DNA of 64,000 bases, taken from NCBI RefSeq assembly GCF_963082655.1, contig NC_081552.1, positions 97,143,592 through 97,207,591 on the forward strand. The letters are read 5' to 3'. Below, piece after piece: positions 48,592-59,595 of this stretch. The notes under the pieces are model-generated. The model made no database searches. It had not been told where the DNA came from and saw only the letters and a list, made by a program, of their open reading frames with translations. The stretch comes from Stomoxys calcitrans (Eukaryota; Arthropoda; Insecta; Diptera; Muscidae). How positions within the stretch are numbered: the first letter of the stretch is position 1; every line of letters starts with the position of its first letter. Position numbers and translations under genes: made by a program.

Positions 48592-50073
48592 CTAAAATCT
48601 CTGACACTTCGAGGTGTCTCCCACAACTTGATCTTTCCATTGGGCTTTTGGTCTTCCCGGTTTGCGTGTACCACCGTGTTTGCCTTCAAAAGACTTCTTT
48701 GCTGGAGCTTCTTCATCCATTCTGACAACATGACCTAGCCAACGCATCCGTTGTATTTTGATGCGTGAAACTATGCTATCGTCGTCATACAGCTCATACA
48801 GCTCGTGGTTCATACGTCGCCTATATTCTCCATTAACGCAAACTGGTCCATATATTTTACGAAGAATCTTTATTTCAAATACTCCAAGCACTGTCTCATC
48901 TGCTTTCACAAGTACCCATGCTTCAGAACCATATAACAGCACGGGTAGATTCAGTGTCTTGTAAAGTGTAGTTTTCGTCTGTCGAGAAGTGGCCTTGTTT
49001 CTAAACTGCTTACTTAGTCGAAAGTTGCATCTGTTTGCCAGTATTATTCCTCGCTTTATCTCAAAACTGGTGTCATTCGTTTCGGTTACGGCGGTGCCGA
49101 GGTAGATAAAGTTACTGACTATCTCAAAGTTGTGGTTCCCAACTTTCTCCATTTTCTTTATCTGCTCGGTTGTGCAAGGCTTTTTGGGAGTTGAAACCAT
49201 CCATTTCGGCTTATCTCCATTTACTGCCAGACCCATTTTCACTGAATCTCTTTCGATTCTTTCAAAGGCTGCAGTTACTACCTCCGATGACTGACCTATG
49301 ATATCGATATCGTCGGCATAGGCGAGTAGCATGTGCTCTCTTGTGATTAGTGTGCCAAATCTATTCACTTCTGCATCTCGTATAATCTTCTCCAGCAGGA
49401 TATTAAAGAGATCACATGATAGGCTGTCTCCTTGTCTGAAACTTTATTTGGTATTAAATGGTTCGGAGAGATTCTTTCCTATTCTTACTGAGGAACGCGT
49501 ATCAGCAAGTGTTATCCTGCAGAGTCTTATTAATTTTGCAGGGATACCAAACTCAGACATGGCTTGAAATACCTTTGAACGGAAAGGAGTATCGAAGGCG
49601 GCTTTGTAGTCAACAAAGAGATGGTAGGTGTTGATTTGTCCTTCTCGGGTCTTTCCCAGGAATTGGCGCAGTGTGAATATCTGGTCTAGGGTGGATTAAC
49701 CTGGTCTAAAGCTGCATTGATAGGGCCCAATTATCTCATTGACTTTAGGTTTTAATCTTTCACACAGTACGCTCGGGAGTATCTTGTATGCGATGGGGAG
49801 GAGACTTATTCCTCTGTAGTTGGCACATTCCGTCTTATCTCCTTTCTTGTGTACGGGACATAGTATGCTGAGGTTCCAATCATCGGGTATGCGTTCTTCT
49901 AGCCAGATTGCGCAGATAAGCTGATGCATACGCCTTATCAGCGTGTCGCCTCCGGTCTTATATAGTTCAGCGGGTAACCCGTCGGCTCCTGCTGCCTTGT
50001 TGTTCTTTAGTCGGGTTACTGTTACTTGGACCTCATTCTGAGGATTCTGCGGTATCCTCTTCGCCGCCAACAT
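48592..50073 (-). pseudogene. RTE reverse transcriptase domain, three lesions
   Basis: Continues the endonuclease in another frame. Open blocks: NEVQVTVTRLKNNKAAGADG, NYRGISLLPIAYKIL, YQCSFRPG, then TAA where Lys is expected (about 49698). Next VDYKAAFDTPF (motif A), then NTK*SFRQGD with a second stop (about 49440), then LAYADDIDIIG (motif C, about 49300, both Asp present). The C-terminal part IKIQRMRWLGHVVRMDEEAP and a basic end near 48592 are typical of the clade. Lesions are point stops plus one frameshift; little is deleted. Confidence 0.8.
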
Positions 50074-51297
50074 CGGACACTAGCAGTTGGGTAAAATGTT
50101 CTTTCCATATCCTCAGCATGTTGTCTGTGTCAGTTACCAGATTTCCTTCTTTGTCTCTGCAGGAGGATGTGCCTGCGCCAAAGCCATCGGTTTGGTGTTT
50201 AATTCTTTGGTAGAATTTCCGGACTTCATTCTGACTCTTGTACATCTCAATTCGCTCACACTCACGTCTTTTGATTTCCCTTTTCTTTCTGCGGAAAAGA
50301 CGTTTCTGCTCTCTCCTTTTCTCCCGATACCTCTCCTTCATCCTTCCTTTTAGAGAAGGCTTCCAGTACCCAAGTACGGATTTCGCAGCATTTTCCATGA
50401 TGTGGGCAATTGTTTCCCACTGCGCCATTATATCTTCGGAACAAGGAGTGCTTTCATCAAGCGGTTGGGTCAGTCGAGTGGAGTATGCCGCCGCCATTTG
50501 TTGTGTTTGCAGCTTTTCAATGTCCAGCTTCCGTGCAGTGTCAGATCGTACTTTACTCGCCATGTTCAAACGGGTGCGAACCTTTGCTGCAACAAGGTAA
50601 CGATCCGAATCTATATTCGCTCCACGGATCGATCGTACATCTAACACGCTGGATGAATGCCTTCCATCTATCACAACGTGATCAATTTGGTTTCTCGTGT
50701 TTTGATCGGGTGACAGCCATGTGGCTTTGTGAATATTTTTATGTTGAAATCTGGTGTTACCAACTACCATGTTTATTGCCGCGGCGAAATCTATCAGCCT
50801 CAGCCCATTACCGGACGTTATCTCGTGGAGGCTAAACTTTCCGACTGTTGGACCAAAGATGTCTTCCTTCCCTATTTTCGCATTAAAATCTCCCAGAACG
50901 ATTTTAATATCATGGGCGTGGCAGCTGTCATAATCTCTCTCTAGGCGCTCGTAGAAAATATCCTTGGTCTGCTCGTCTTTGTCTTCCGTCGGGGCAGAAT
51001 TGAAGAATTTGGCTTTTATGCGGATTGTGGCTAGCCTCTCATCCACCGGAGTAAAGCTGGGGACAAGGTGTTTCAGTCTCCGACTAACCACAAATCCGCA
51101 GCCAAATTCATGCCTCGTGTTATGGCAGCTATAGTATAGTTCGTCACCGTTTGGTATTGTAGTGACGCCATTCGCAGTCCATCGCACTAAGGCGTAAGGC
51201 GGTTATATCTGCCTGGTACTTCTCCAATACATCCACCAGCGCGTATACTGCACCTTCTCTATAAAGAGTGCGGACATTTCAGGTGCAGATCCGCAAA
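50033..51297 (-). pseudogene. RTE endonuclease domain, catalytic residues lost
   Basis: Apurinic-like endonuclease that would nick the target; fragments of this type are often annotated as craniofacial development protein 2-like. The reading begins LRICT*NVRTLYREGAVYA, a TGA replacing the usual Trp codon. Near 51190 a small substitution/frameshift removes the QE-type Glu motif just before VRWTANG. From 51187 the frame is open for 384 codons: GDFNAKIG is intact near residue 98, but the terminal motif reads SDRYLV where SDH is usual, so the catalytic His is Arg. Basic region RMKERYREKRREQK follows. The frame ends ...AESSE*, shifted relative to the RT. Confidence 0.8.
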
Positions 51298-51307
51298 TCA
51301 TGTCCCT

Positions 51308-52231
51308 TTTTATACCCACCACCGAAGGATGGGGGTATATTCATTTTGTCATTCCGTTTGCAACACATCGAAATATCCATTTCCGACCCTATAAAGTATA
51401 TATATTCTTCATCAGCGTAAAAATCTAAGACGATCTAGACATGTCCGTCCGTCTGTCTGTTGAAATCACGCTACAGTCTTTAAAAAAAGAGATATTGAGC
51501 TGAAATTTTGCACAGATTCTTTTTTTGTCCATAAGCTGGTTAAGTTCGAAGATGGGCTATATCGCACTATATCTTGATATAGCCCTCATATAGACCGATC
51601 CGCCGATTTAGGGTCTTAGGCCCATAAAAGCCACATTTATCATCCGATTTCGCTGAAATTCGGGACAATGAGTTGTGTAAGGCCCATCGATATTCATCGT
51701 TAATTTGGCTTAGATCGGTCCAGATTTGGATATAGCTGCCATATAGACCGATCCTCCGATTTAGGTCTTAAGTCCATAAAAGCCACATATATTATCCGAT
51801 TTTGCTGAAATTTGGAACAGTGAGTTGTGTTAGGCACCTCGACTTCATTCATTAATTTTGCCTAGATCGGTTAAGAGTTGGATATAGCTGCCATATAGAC
51901 CGATCCTTCGATTTAGTATCTTAAGCCCATAAAAGCCACATTTATTATCCGATTTTGCTGAAGTTTGGGACAGTGAGTTGTTTTAGGCCCTTCAACATAT
52001 GTCTTCAATTTTGCCCAGATCGGTTCTGATTTGGATATAGCTGCCATATAGACCGATTTCCTGATTTAAGGTTTTGGGCTCATAAAATGCTCATTTATTG
52101 TCCGATGTCGCTGAAATTCGTAACAGTGAGTTAAATTAAGCCGCTAGACATACTTTCTCAATATCGCATAGATCGGTCCAGATTTGGATATAGCTGCCAT
52201 ATAGACCGATATCTAGGTTTTAGGTTTTTAC
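51308..52231 (+). mobile_element. HINE family A inserted in the RTE, 3'-truncated
   Basis: TATACCCACCACCGAAGG start, GTCY tract at about 51444-51462 and five central repeats. Stops at gatatctaggttttaggttttta without the hairpin, where RTE 5' UTR sequence resumes. Inserted just upstream of the endonuclease, after the RTE arrived. Confidence 0.85.
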
Positions 52232-53235
52232 TATTCCTTTGTTTGTTCATAGTAGTTCTATGTTTTCCGGGGGCGGGATACTGGCCCAGCGCCCCAACCG
52301 CATGGGTTTTGTGGGATTGTATATATCCCTAGTTGTGACGAGCCGCTTGCTCCAAGATCCGACGCTCGCCGCCAGCCGCCGCTAACCTGGCAACAGACGC
52401 CATTGGTTATTTGAAGGCGCCAATAACTCGCCTTGTCATTTCGAGTATCATTGGCACTCAGTATTTAATTAAAAGCCGGTGCCACCTGACTCCTCACTGA
52501 GACTCTCCTCTCGAAAATCGTTGACTGCCCGCGGCCGCATTTGCAGCTACTCCGCATAAAAACAGAGCTTTCCACCATCCGCAACCTGTGGACGAGCCCG
52601 GTAGCTTTCAGCTAAGCTTCCCGTGATAACGATGGGCACCACACAAGTCGGAGCTCAAAGTTCCAGCCTGTGTGGTGCTCATAGTCATCCCGTGTCGTCC
52701 GGGGAAGGGATAAAGCTAAGCGCTTGAAATTTTGCTCAAATGCTTTCTATTAGTGTAGGTCAGTTGGAATTGTAAATGGGTGATATCGGTATATGTTTTG
52801 ATATAACTGCCATATAAAGCGATCTTGGATCTTGACTTCTTGAGCCTTTAAACGCCACAATTTTTATCCGATTTTGCTCAAATTTCGTATAACGGAATTC
52901 TGTTGTGACTTCCAACACTTGTGGCATGTATGGTCCAAATCGGTTTAAAACTTGATAAAGATTCCATATAAACCGATCTCGGATCTTGACTTCAACCTCT
53001 AGAATGTGCAGTTATTATATGATTTGGCTGAAATTTCGCGCGAAGTCTTTTGTTTCGACTTGCCAAGAGCCACTCTCAATTCTTATTCAATTTGGTTGAA
53101 ATTTTGCACAATGACTTCTACTATGGTCTCCAATATCTAAACCAAGTATGATCCAAATCGGTCGATAACCTAAAATAGCTTCAATAGCATGGCAATCTTT
53201 TGTTTGCCTATAAAGAGATGTCGGGCACAAAAATG

Positions 53236-53564
53236 ACTCTCCATTCTTTCGTCATTGAAAACAGATATTTTCCCATTAAAGAATCAGCTGTTTTTAATGA
53301 CTTGGCGAACATATCGAGCGACAAAAAAAGAAAGATTGTGCTAATCAGTTCTCCGATAGGGCTAGTGGCTTCTTATCGTTAAGCAAAATTTCAATCAAGG
53401 TGCTAAGGTACTAATTTGACGGTCTATATATTAGGGCTGTGGCAACAGTTGTTAATAATTAAAGCATAAAAAACGTTTAGCCAAAAAAATTTTGTCCAGT
53501 AGCAGGTCGTTTGGACTTGTCTAGGAAAATAAGGCCCCTTAATTATGAGGCAAAAATGGCGACC
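53236..53564. other. Unassigned sequence before the microsatellite
   Basis: A 60-codon plus-strand frame (53200-53382, MFAYKEMSGTKMTLHSF start) overlaps the end of the HINE and has no recognisable domain. Otherwise AT-rich with no match in the window. Confidence 0.3.
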
Positions 53565-54472
53565 ATAAACAAACAAACAAACAAACAAACAAACAAACAA
53601 AGAAACAAACAAACAAACAAACAAACAAACAAACAAACAAACAAACAAACAAACAAACAAACAAACAAACAAACAAACAAACAAACAAACAAAGAAACAA
53701 ACAAACAAACAAACAAACAAAGAAACAAACAAACAAACAAACAAACAAACAAACAAACAAACAAACAAACAAACAAACAAACAAACAAACAAACAAACAA
53801 ACAAACAAACAAAGAAACAAACAAACAAACAAACAAACAAACAAACAAACAAACAAACAAACAAACAAACAAACAAACAAACAAACAAACAAACAAACAA
53901 ACAAACAAACAAACAAACAAACAAACAAACAAACAAACAAACAAACAAACAAACAAACAAACAAACAAACAAACAAACAAACAAACAAACAAACAAACAA
54001 ACAAACAAACAAACAAACAAACAAACAAACAAACAAACAAACAAACAAACAAACAAACAAACAAACAAACAAACAAACAAACAAACAAACAAACAAACAA
54101 ACAAACAAACAAACAAACAAACAAACAAACAAACAAACAAACAAACAAACAAACAAACAAACAAACAAACAAACAAACAAACAAACAAACAAACAAACAA
54201 ACAAACAAACAAACAAACAAACAAACAAACAAACAAACAAACAAACAAACAAACAAACAAACAAACAAACAAACAAACAAACAAACAAACAAACAAACAA
54301 ACAAACAAACAAACAAACAAACAAACAAACAAACAAACAAACAAACAAACAAACAAACAAACAAACAAACAAACAAACAAACAAACAAACAAACAAACAA
54401 ACAAACAAACAAACAAACAAACAAACAAACAAACAAACAAACAAACAAACAAACAAACAAACAAACAAACAA
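53565..54472. repeat. (CAAA)n microsatellite, about 0.9 kb
   Basis: Roughly 227 CAAA units, almost perfect. The only interruptions I see are single A-to-G changes (aaagaaac) at about 53600, 53692, 53721 and 53812, all in the left third. Open frames of over 300 codons on both strands are by-products of the 4-bp unit. The tract ends inside a HINE-like segment. Confidence 0.95.
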
Positions 54473-54784
54473 TACCCTAAGCAACTAAGCGTCAGCACTT
54501 AAGCTTGATGCAATAATTGGACCGCTATATCAGGTTCTAGACCAATTCGGACTGTACAGTTGTTCGAAGTCATAACAAAACACTACATGCAAAATTTCAG
54601 CCAAACAAACAAACAAACAAACAAACAAACATACAAACAAGCAAACAAACAATACCCTAAGCAACTAAGCGTCAGCACTTAAGCTTGATGCAATAGTTGG
54701 ACCGGTATATCAGGTTCTAGACCAATTCGGACTGTACAGTTGTTCGAAGTCATAACAAAACACTACATGCAAAATTTCAGCCAA
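54473..54784 (+). repeat. 180-bp tandem duplication with short CAAA tract
   Basis: The block starting aataccctaagcaactaagc at 54471 recurs at 54651 (offset 180) and runs to ttcagccaaa in both. Differences are few (aataattgg/aatagttgg, accgctat/accggtat). Between the copies is a short CAAA tract of about 50 bp with three impurities. Confidence 0.9.
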
Positions 54785-55110
54785 AGCGTATGAAAATTGA
54801 GGCTGCCAGGGCTCAAGAAGTTACATCGGGAGATCGGTTTATATGGGAGTTATATCAAAATCTAAACCGATGTTTGCAATTCCCAACGACCTACATCAAT
54901 ATTTAGTATCTGTGCAAAATTTCAAGCGGCTAGCTATACGCGTTTGACCGCTATCGTGTTTGCGACAGACGGACGAACATGGCTAGTTCGACACAGAATG
55001 GCGAGATGATCAAGAATATATATATTTTATGGGGTCATTATCAATATTTCGAGGTGTTACTAACGGAATGACTACATAAATATACCCCCATCCCATGGTG
55101 GTGGGAATTG
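54473..55110 (-). mobile_element. Divergent HINE, 5' half
   Basis: Central-repeat phrases (ccgctatatcaggttctagacc, gaagtcataacaaaacactac, aaaatttcaagcggctag), a small GACAGACGGACG tract, TA-rich block and end tacccccatcccatggtggtggga. Related to the variant at 43954. Confidence 0.65.
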
Positions 55111-55139
55111 GGAATTGGGAAGAGAAATACCCAAGAAAA

Positions 55140-55393
55140 TAACAAGTAAAAAGATCTGTTCAAAATAAATTTAGTTGAAGGGCATAATTTATTCCACATA
55201 CCAATCTATTACCCAAAATCTACTACCCCCATGTAACCTTAAGAAGCTTATTGGATTTTTAGGTATGACGTCAAACTATGGACGATTCATTAGGGACTAT
55301 GCGAAAATAGCAAAGCCCCTTACGAACCTAACGAGGGGTGAAAACGCTCGAATAAAAGCTAATCAATCGAATAAAGTTCCTAGTACACTTAAT
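55140..55393 (+). pseudogene. Gypsy-type reverse transcriptase, C-terminal end
   Basis: The open frame includes LKKLIGFLGMTSNYGRFIRD and YAKIAKPLTNLTRGENARIK, the standard end of the RT thumb before RNase H. The preceding segment is recognisable only in fragments because of stops and frame changes. The catalytic YVDD-type motif is not in the window. Cut at 55394 by a HINE-B. Confidence 0.75.
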
Positions 55394-56716
55394 AACAAGT
55401 AAAAGCGTGCTAAGTTCGGCCGGGCCGAATCTTATATACCCTCCACCATGGATCGCATTTGTCGAGTTCTTTTCCCGGCATCTCTTCTTAGGCAAAACAG
55501 GATATAAGAAAAGATTTCCTCTGCTATTAGAGCGATATCAAGATATGGTCCGGTTTGGACCACAATTGAATTATATGTTGGAGACCTGTGTAAAATGTCA
55601 GCCAATTCGAATAAGAATTGCGCTCTTTGTGAGCTTAAAAAGTAAAATAGAGAGATCGATTTATATGGGAGCTGCATCGGGCTATGGACCGATTCAGACC
55701 TTAATAAACACGTATGTTGATGGTCATGAAAGAATCCGTCGTACAAAATTTCAGGCAAATCGGATAATAATTGCGGCCTCAAGAAGTCAAGTCCCCACAT
55801 CTGTTTATATGACAGCAATATCAGGTTATGAACCGATTTGAACCATATTTGGCACAGTTGTTGGATATTATAACAAAATACTACGTGCCAAAATTCATTC
55901 AAATCGGATAGGAATTGCGCCCTCTAGAGGCTCAAGAAGTCAAGACCCAAGATCGGTTTATATGACAGCTATATGAGGTTATGTACCGATTTGAAGCACA
56001 CTTGGCACAGTTGTTGGATATCACAACAAAACACGTCGTGCGAAATTTCATTCCAATCGGATAAGAATTGCGCACTCTAGAGGCTCAAGAAGTCAAGGCC
56101 CCAGATCGGTTTATATGGCAGCTATATCAGGTTATGGACCGATTTGAACCATACTTGGCACAAATGTTTGATATAATAACGAAACACGTCGTACAAAATT
56201 TCATTCCAATCGGATAAGAATGGCGCACTCTAGAGGCTCAAGAAGTCAAGACCCAAGATCGGTTTATATGGCAGCTATATCTGTTTATAAACCGATTTAA
56301 ACCATACTTGGCACAGTTGTTGGATATCATAACAAAACACGTCGTGCAAAATTTCACCCCAATCGGATAAGAAATGCGCAGTCTAGAGGCTCAAGAAGTC
56401 AAGACCCAAGATCGGTTTATATGGCAGCTATATCAAAACATGGACCGATATGGCCCATTTACAATACCAACCGACCTACACTAATAAGAAGTATTTGTGC
56501 AAAATTTCAAGTGGCTAGCTTTACTCCTTCGGAAGTAAGCGTGCTTTCGACAGACAGACGGACGGACGGACGGACGGACGGACATGGCTAGATCGACATA
56601 AAATTTCACGACGATCAAGAATATATATACTTTATGGGGTCTCAGACGAATATTTCGAGTAGTTACAATCAGAATGACGAAATTAGTATACCCCCCATCT
56701 TATGGTGGAGGGTATA
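55394..56716 (-). mobile_element. HINE family B inside Gypsy pol
   Basis: Complete copy: aacaagtaaaagcgtgc plus hairpin on the left, CCATCTTATGGTGGAGGGTATA on the right, GTCY tract at about 56550-56582. Gypsy coding sequence flanks both sides (TLNN / NELLAFNKL). Confidence 0.85.
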
Positions 56717-57089
56717 ACAACGAGTTACTGGCATTCAATAAGTTAAAAACAATTTTGAGTACAATCGAAATCCTTGCTTTCCCTGACTTCGAGAAACATT
56801 TTAACTTAACCACGGATGCCTCAAATTACGCAATTGAAGCTCTTCTTTCTCAAGGAGAAATTGGCAAAGTCAAACCAATTGCATACATATCCCGCTCGTT
56901 AAATAAGACCGAGGAAGGGTATGCCACAAAAGAGAAAGATATGTTGACCATAGTATGGACATTGGGTAATTTAATGAATTATTTATACGATGCAAAGAAA
57001 ATTAAAATTTACACTGATCATCAACCGCTTAGGCAATAGGAATTTTAGTTCGAAGATGAAACGGTAGAAAGCACGTATAGAAGAATAAG
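56717..57089 (+). pseudogene. Gypsy-type RNase H domain
   Basis: Would degrade the RNA strand during reverse transcription. Motifs: LTTDASNYAI (first Asp), SRSLNKTEEGYATKEKD (Glu region), YTDHQPL (Asp). After RQ* the sequence continues in a shifted frame as RNFSSKMKR*KARIEE*, so a frameshift and two stops inactivate it. Cut by HINE-B near 57090. Confidence 0.75.
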
Positions 57090-57660
57090 AGGTAAGAGCG
57101 TGCTAAGTTCGGCCGGGCTGAATCTTACATGCCCTCCACCATGGATCGCATTTGTCGAGTTCTATGCGCGGTATCTCCTTTTAGGCAAACAAAGAATATT
57201 GAATAAGAACTGTTATGCTATTGGAGCTTTATCAAGTTGTAGTCCGGATCGGACCATAAATGAATGCTGAACATTGTAGAAGTCAGTGTGTAACATTTCA
57301 GTTCATTCGGAAAAGAATTGCGCCTTGCAGGGAGCTGTATCAAGCTATTGATCGAATCAGACCATATTGAACACATATGCTGAAGGTCACGAGAAAAGCC
57401 GTTGTAAAAAATTTCTGCCAAATCGGATGAGAATTACGCCCTCTAGAGGCTCGAGAAGTCAAACCCCAAGATCGGTTTATATGGTAGCTATATCAGGTTA
57501 TGTACCCATTTGTGCCATGCTTAGCACAGCTATTGGAGGTCATAACAAAACACTTCATGCTAAATTTCAGTCAAATCGTATAAGAATTGCGCCCTCTAGA
57601 GGCTCAAGAAGTCAAATCCCAAGATCGGTTTATATGGCTGCTATATCTGCTAGTAAAGGA
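57090..57660 (-). mobile_element. HINE family B, 5'-truncated, inside Gypsy pol
   Basis: Left end gtaagagcgtgctaagttcggccgggctgaat has a hairpin mismatch and has lost the CTTGTT tip. Two to three diverged central repeats follow, and no GTCY tract or TATACCC start. Gypsy sequence resumes at about 57661. Confidence 0.7.
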
Positions 57661-58115
57661 GATTAAATAAAACCAGTTCCCAATCCATATTGACTGAATC
57701 TGAGGGGAGTGATCGTGATGACGAGCCAACTATCCATAGCGCTAGCCATTATGCCTCAGATTTTATTTCTCATGCCAAAGCCCTAATTAATGTTTTCAAG
57801 AACAAATTGTTATAAAAATCGGGCCTAAACTGCAATCTCACTGAAAGGAATGCAGAGAAACTCACTGAGATACTCAAGAAGACCTTGAACCCAGACTTAG
57901 TCAATGGCATTAATATACCAGAAAGCTATCTGTTCACTTTACAGAACCTCTACATAAATCATTTTTCGATATATAAGATAAGGATCGCTCAGAAAATTGT
58001 TACTAATGTCACCAGGAATGCCAGGGAAAACAAGGTACCAATACTGGAGAAATACTTTTTCCCCAGAATGATCGCCATTGTCAAGAAGTTCTTAGAAAAT
58101 TGCGATATATACAAG
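57661..58115 (+). pseudogene. Gypsy-type linker and integrase zinc-binding region
   Basis: Reads SEGSDRDDEPTIHSASHYAS and, after a stop, ILKKTLNPDLVNGINIPES through NARENKVPILEKYFFPRM to KKFLENCDIYKNK. The final pair would be C-x2-C in an HHCC integrase finger; here the second Cys is Tyr, and upstream His positions are not evident. Cut by HINE-A at 58116. From 57774 this region is duplicated at 62740. Confidence 0.7.
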
Positions 58116-58232
58116 AACAAGTAAAAAGGCGTTAAGTTCGGCCGGGCCAAACTTTGGATACCCACCACCTCGGGTATATATGTCAACCACCTTTCATCAA
58201 AATTGGGTGAAAATTGCATACCTTATGTTCCA
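57774..58232. repeat. 459-bp direct repeat, left copy
   Basis: By eye, identical base for base to 62740-63198 (constant offset 4966). Contains Gypsy integrase sequence plus the first about 117 bp of a HINE-A. It immediately precedes the 5' end of the intact LINE. The base before (T versus G) and the base after (A versus T) differ, which defines the edges. Confidence 0.95.
58116..58232 (-). mobile_element. HINE family A, 3' tip left of the LINE
   Basis: aacaagtaaaaaggcgttaag with hairpin TTCGGCCGGGCCAAA (one mismatch) and TATACCCACCACC-type neighbourhood, cut by the LINE at 58233. It duplicates 63082-63198; the rest of the element continues after the right copy. Confidence 0.85.
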
Positions 58233-58501
58233 AGTGAAACTACAACAACAATTACAAATCAAAACAAAACAATAGAACATTTTTCAGTGAGAGTGAATGA
58301 CAAGTGTCAATAGAAAAAGAGCAGATACATATATAATACAAATGACATTAATTAAGTTAACGCCTAAAAGCACGCAATAATTTTTTTTCAAACCCTACAT
58401 TCAAAACTTTGTTTGAAAACGAATCACCCTGTGAACAGCTGTTTGCCCAACCCTAGCTCGTACCATTTTACTGCCTGCTTTTTTTTTTTTTTTTCTTTAT
58501 A

Positions 58502-59434
58502 ATGATGGAATCAAACGATTTTGATGTTACTCAGGCAAATATCATGGTTGATAACGATGTAGTAGTAAAAGATTCAAGGGCACCGAAACGTGATAGAGAG
58601 AGCTTTATTAATCGCTCCTCCATCGGAAACCTATCAAAAACTCCTCGCTTATCCGATTCTCCTTTCAGAATGGTACAGATGCTTGATGAGCGCTTTACTA
58701 AGTTAAGCGACAAATTGGTATGTCAATTTAAAACCATGCTGAAGGAGACAGAAACCCGAATCATAAACGAATTCGAACAGAAGTTGTCGGAGTTGAGAAC
58801 CAATTTGGATGATGTCAACACTCGCGTATCTAACCTAGAAAAAGTCGCCGGGGAGATTCAGCACACTAAAGCCGAAATAGATGATTTAAGATTTCAACTC
58901 TTAAGGCAAGAGAATGCAACTGTTGCATGTGAAATAAGAGTAAACGGAATTCCTTTTCAAACTGAAGAAAACTTATTCGACGTATTTGCCAACATATGCG
59001 AATCTATAAATATAGCTGTACCTCGCATAAAAACAATCCATCGCCTTCAAAATAGAAATAATACAAAAAACCTCAATTCACCGGATGGCGTAATATTAAT
59101 AAAGTTCATGTCACCATACGACAAAAACTTTTTCCTAAAATCTGTTTCTGGCTATAAAAAGATACACAATAATATGTTACTACTGAATTCTATTGGTTTC
59201 AGATCTACATCACAATATTATATAAATGAAAATCTGTCCAATATGAATTACAAGTTCCTGCAAGATGCGATTCATCTGAAAAAGAAAGGCCTTGTCAAGT
59301 CTGCATACACATTTCGAGGACTTGCTTATATTAAACGCTTTGATAGCAACGAGCCGATATGCATTTTTCATCCGAAAATTATTGATAACTTACGTGCTTT
59401 GGAAGAAATACCTCATGCAGAAATTCATAGCTAG
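58502..59434 (+). CDS. LINE ORF1 protein, coiled coil plus RRM-like domain
   Basis: 310 codons, probably the RNA-binding chaperone of the element. N-terminal about 60 residues are polar with a basic patch (RAPKRDRE). Residues about 60-140 form a heptad-rich coiled coil (LDERFTKLSDKL, EFEQKLSELRTNLDDVNTRV, IDDLRFQLLRQE). Then an RRM-like start EIRVNGIPFQTEENLF and a C-terminal part ending EEIPHAEIHS. The layout resembles L1-type ORF1p (trimerising coiled coil, RRM, C-terminal domain). No Cys knuckle or PHD finger, in contrast to the CR1-like ORF1 at 3429. The start ATG follows a T-rich tract in the leader, and a second ATG is immediately next to it. No frameshift or stop. Confidence 0.85.
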   Translation: MMESNDFDVTQANIMVDNDVVVKDSRAPKRDRESFINRSSIGNLSKTPRLSDSPFRMVQMLDERFTKLSDKLVCQFKTMLKETETRIINEFEQKLSELRTNLDDVNTRVSNLEKVAGEIQHTKAEIDDLRFQLLRQENATVACEIRVNGIPFQTEENLFDVFANICESINIAVPRIKTIHRLQNRNNTKNLNSPDGVILIKFMSPYDKNFFLKSVSGYKKIHNNMLLLNSIGFRSTSQYYINENLSNMNYKFLQDAIHLKKKGLVKSAYTFRGLAYIKRFDSNEPICIFHPKIIDNLRALEEIPHAEIHS

Positions 59435-59595
59435 ACTTATAGTACGCTTGTTTATAATCTTCCTGATTTTGTATGTATTATCGAATTTACAACTTAATAT
59501 TCCAAAGAGTTTTTTAATTTGTTTTTCTTATAATTTTATTTATCATATTTATATTTTTTGGCTAATACAAACAGGGACATTCTCTTTCAAACGCG

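Larger units (their letters stand above)
48501..52703 (-). mobile_element. RTE-clade LINE, full span with 14-bp target duplication
   Basis: The 14-mer gaagggataaagct lies at 48487-48500 and again at 52704-52717. On the minus strand the element has a GC-rich 5' UTR (52703-52232), then a HINE-A insertion, then endonuclease and RT (51297-48592), and a tail built of taaag repeats (about 48501-48515), as is typical for RTE elements. Dead by several mutations but nearly complete, so fairly young. Confidence 0.85.
48258..53235 (+). mobile_element. Divergent HINE split by the RTE element
   Basis: 5' part 48258-48500: TATACCCTCCCTCATAGG, a shortened TA block, GTCCGTCCGTCTGTC and the acacgctaacttt segment. 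3' part 52704-53235: aagcgcttgaaattttgc onward through central repeats and the gcctataaagagatgtcggg segment. The hairpin end is missing. The two parts join at a 14-bp duplication flanking the RTE. Confidence 0.75.

Noticed and set aside
48758..48964. Plus-strand frames across the RTE region (48758-48964, 50087-50944)
   Set aside because: Shadows of the minus-strand RTE coding sequence.
53424..54498. Open frames over 300 codons on both strands (NKQT repeats on plus, FVCL repeats on minus)
   Set aside because: They arise from the (CAAA)n microsatellite, whose 4-bp unit translates without stops in several frames; no domain or flanking coding sequence.
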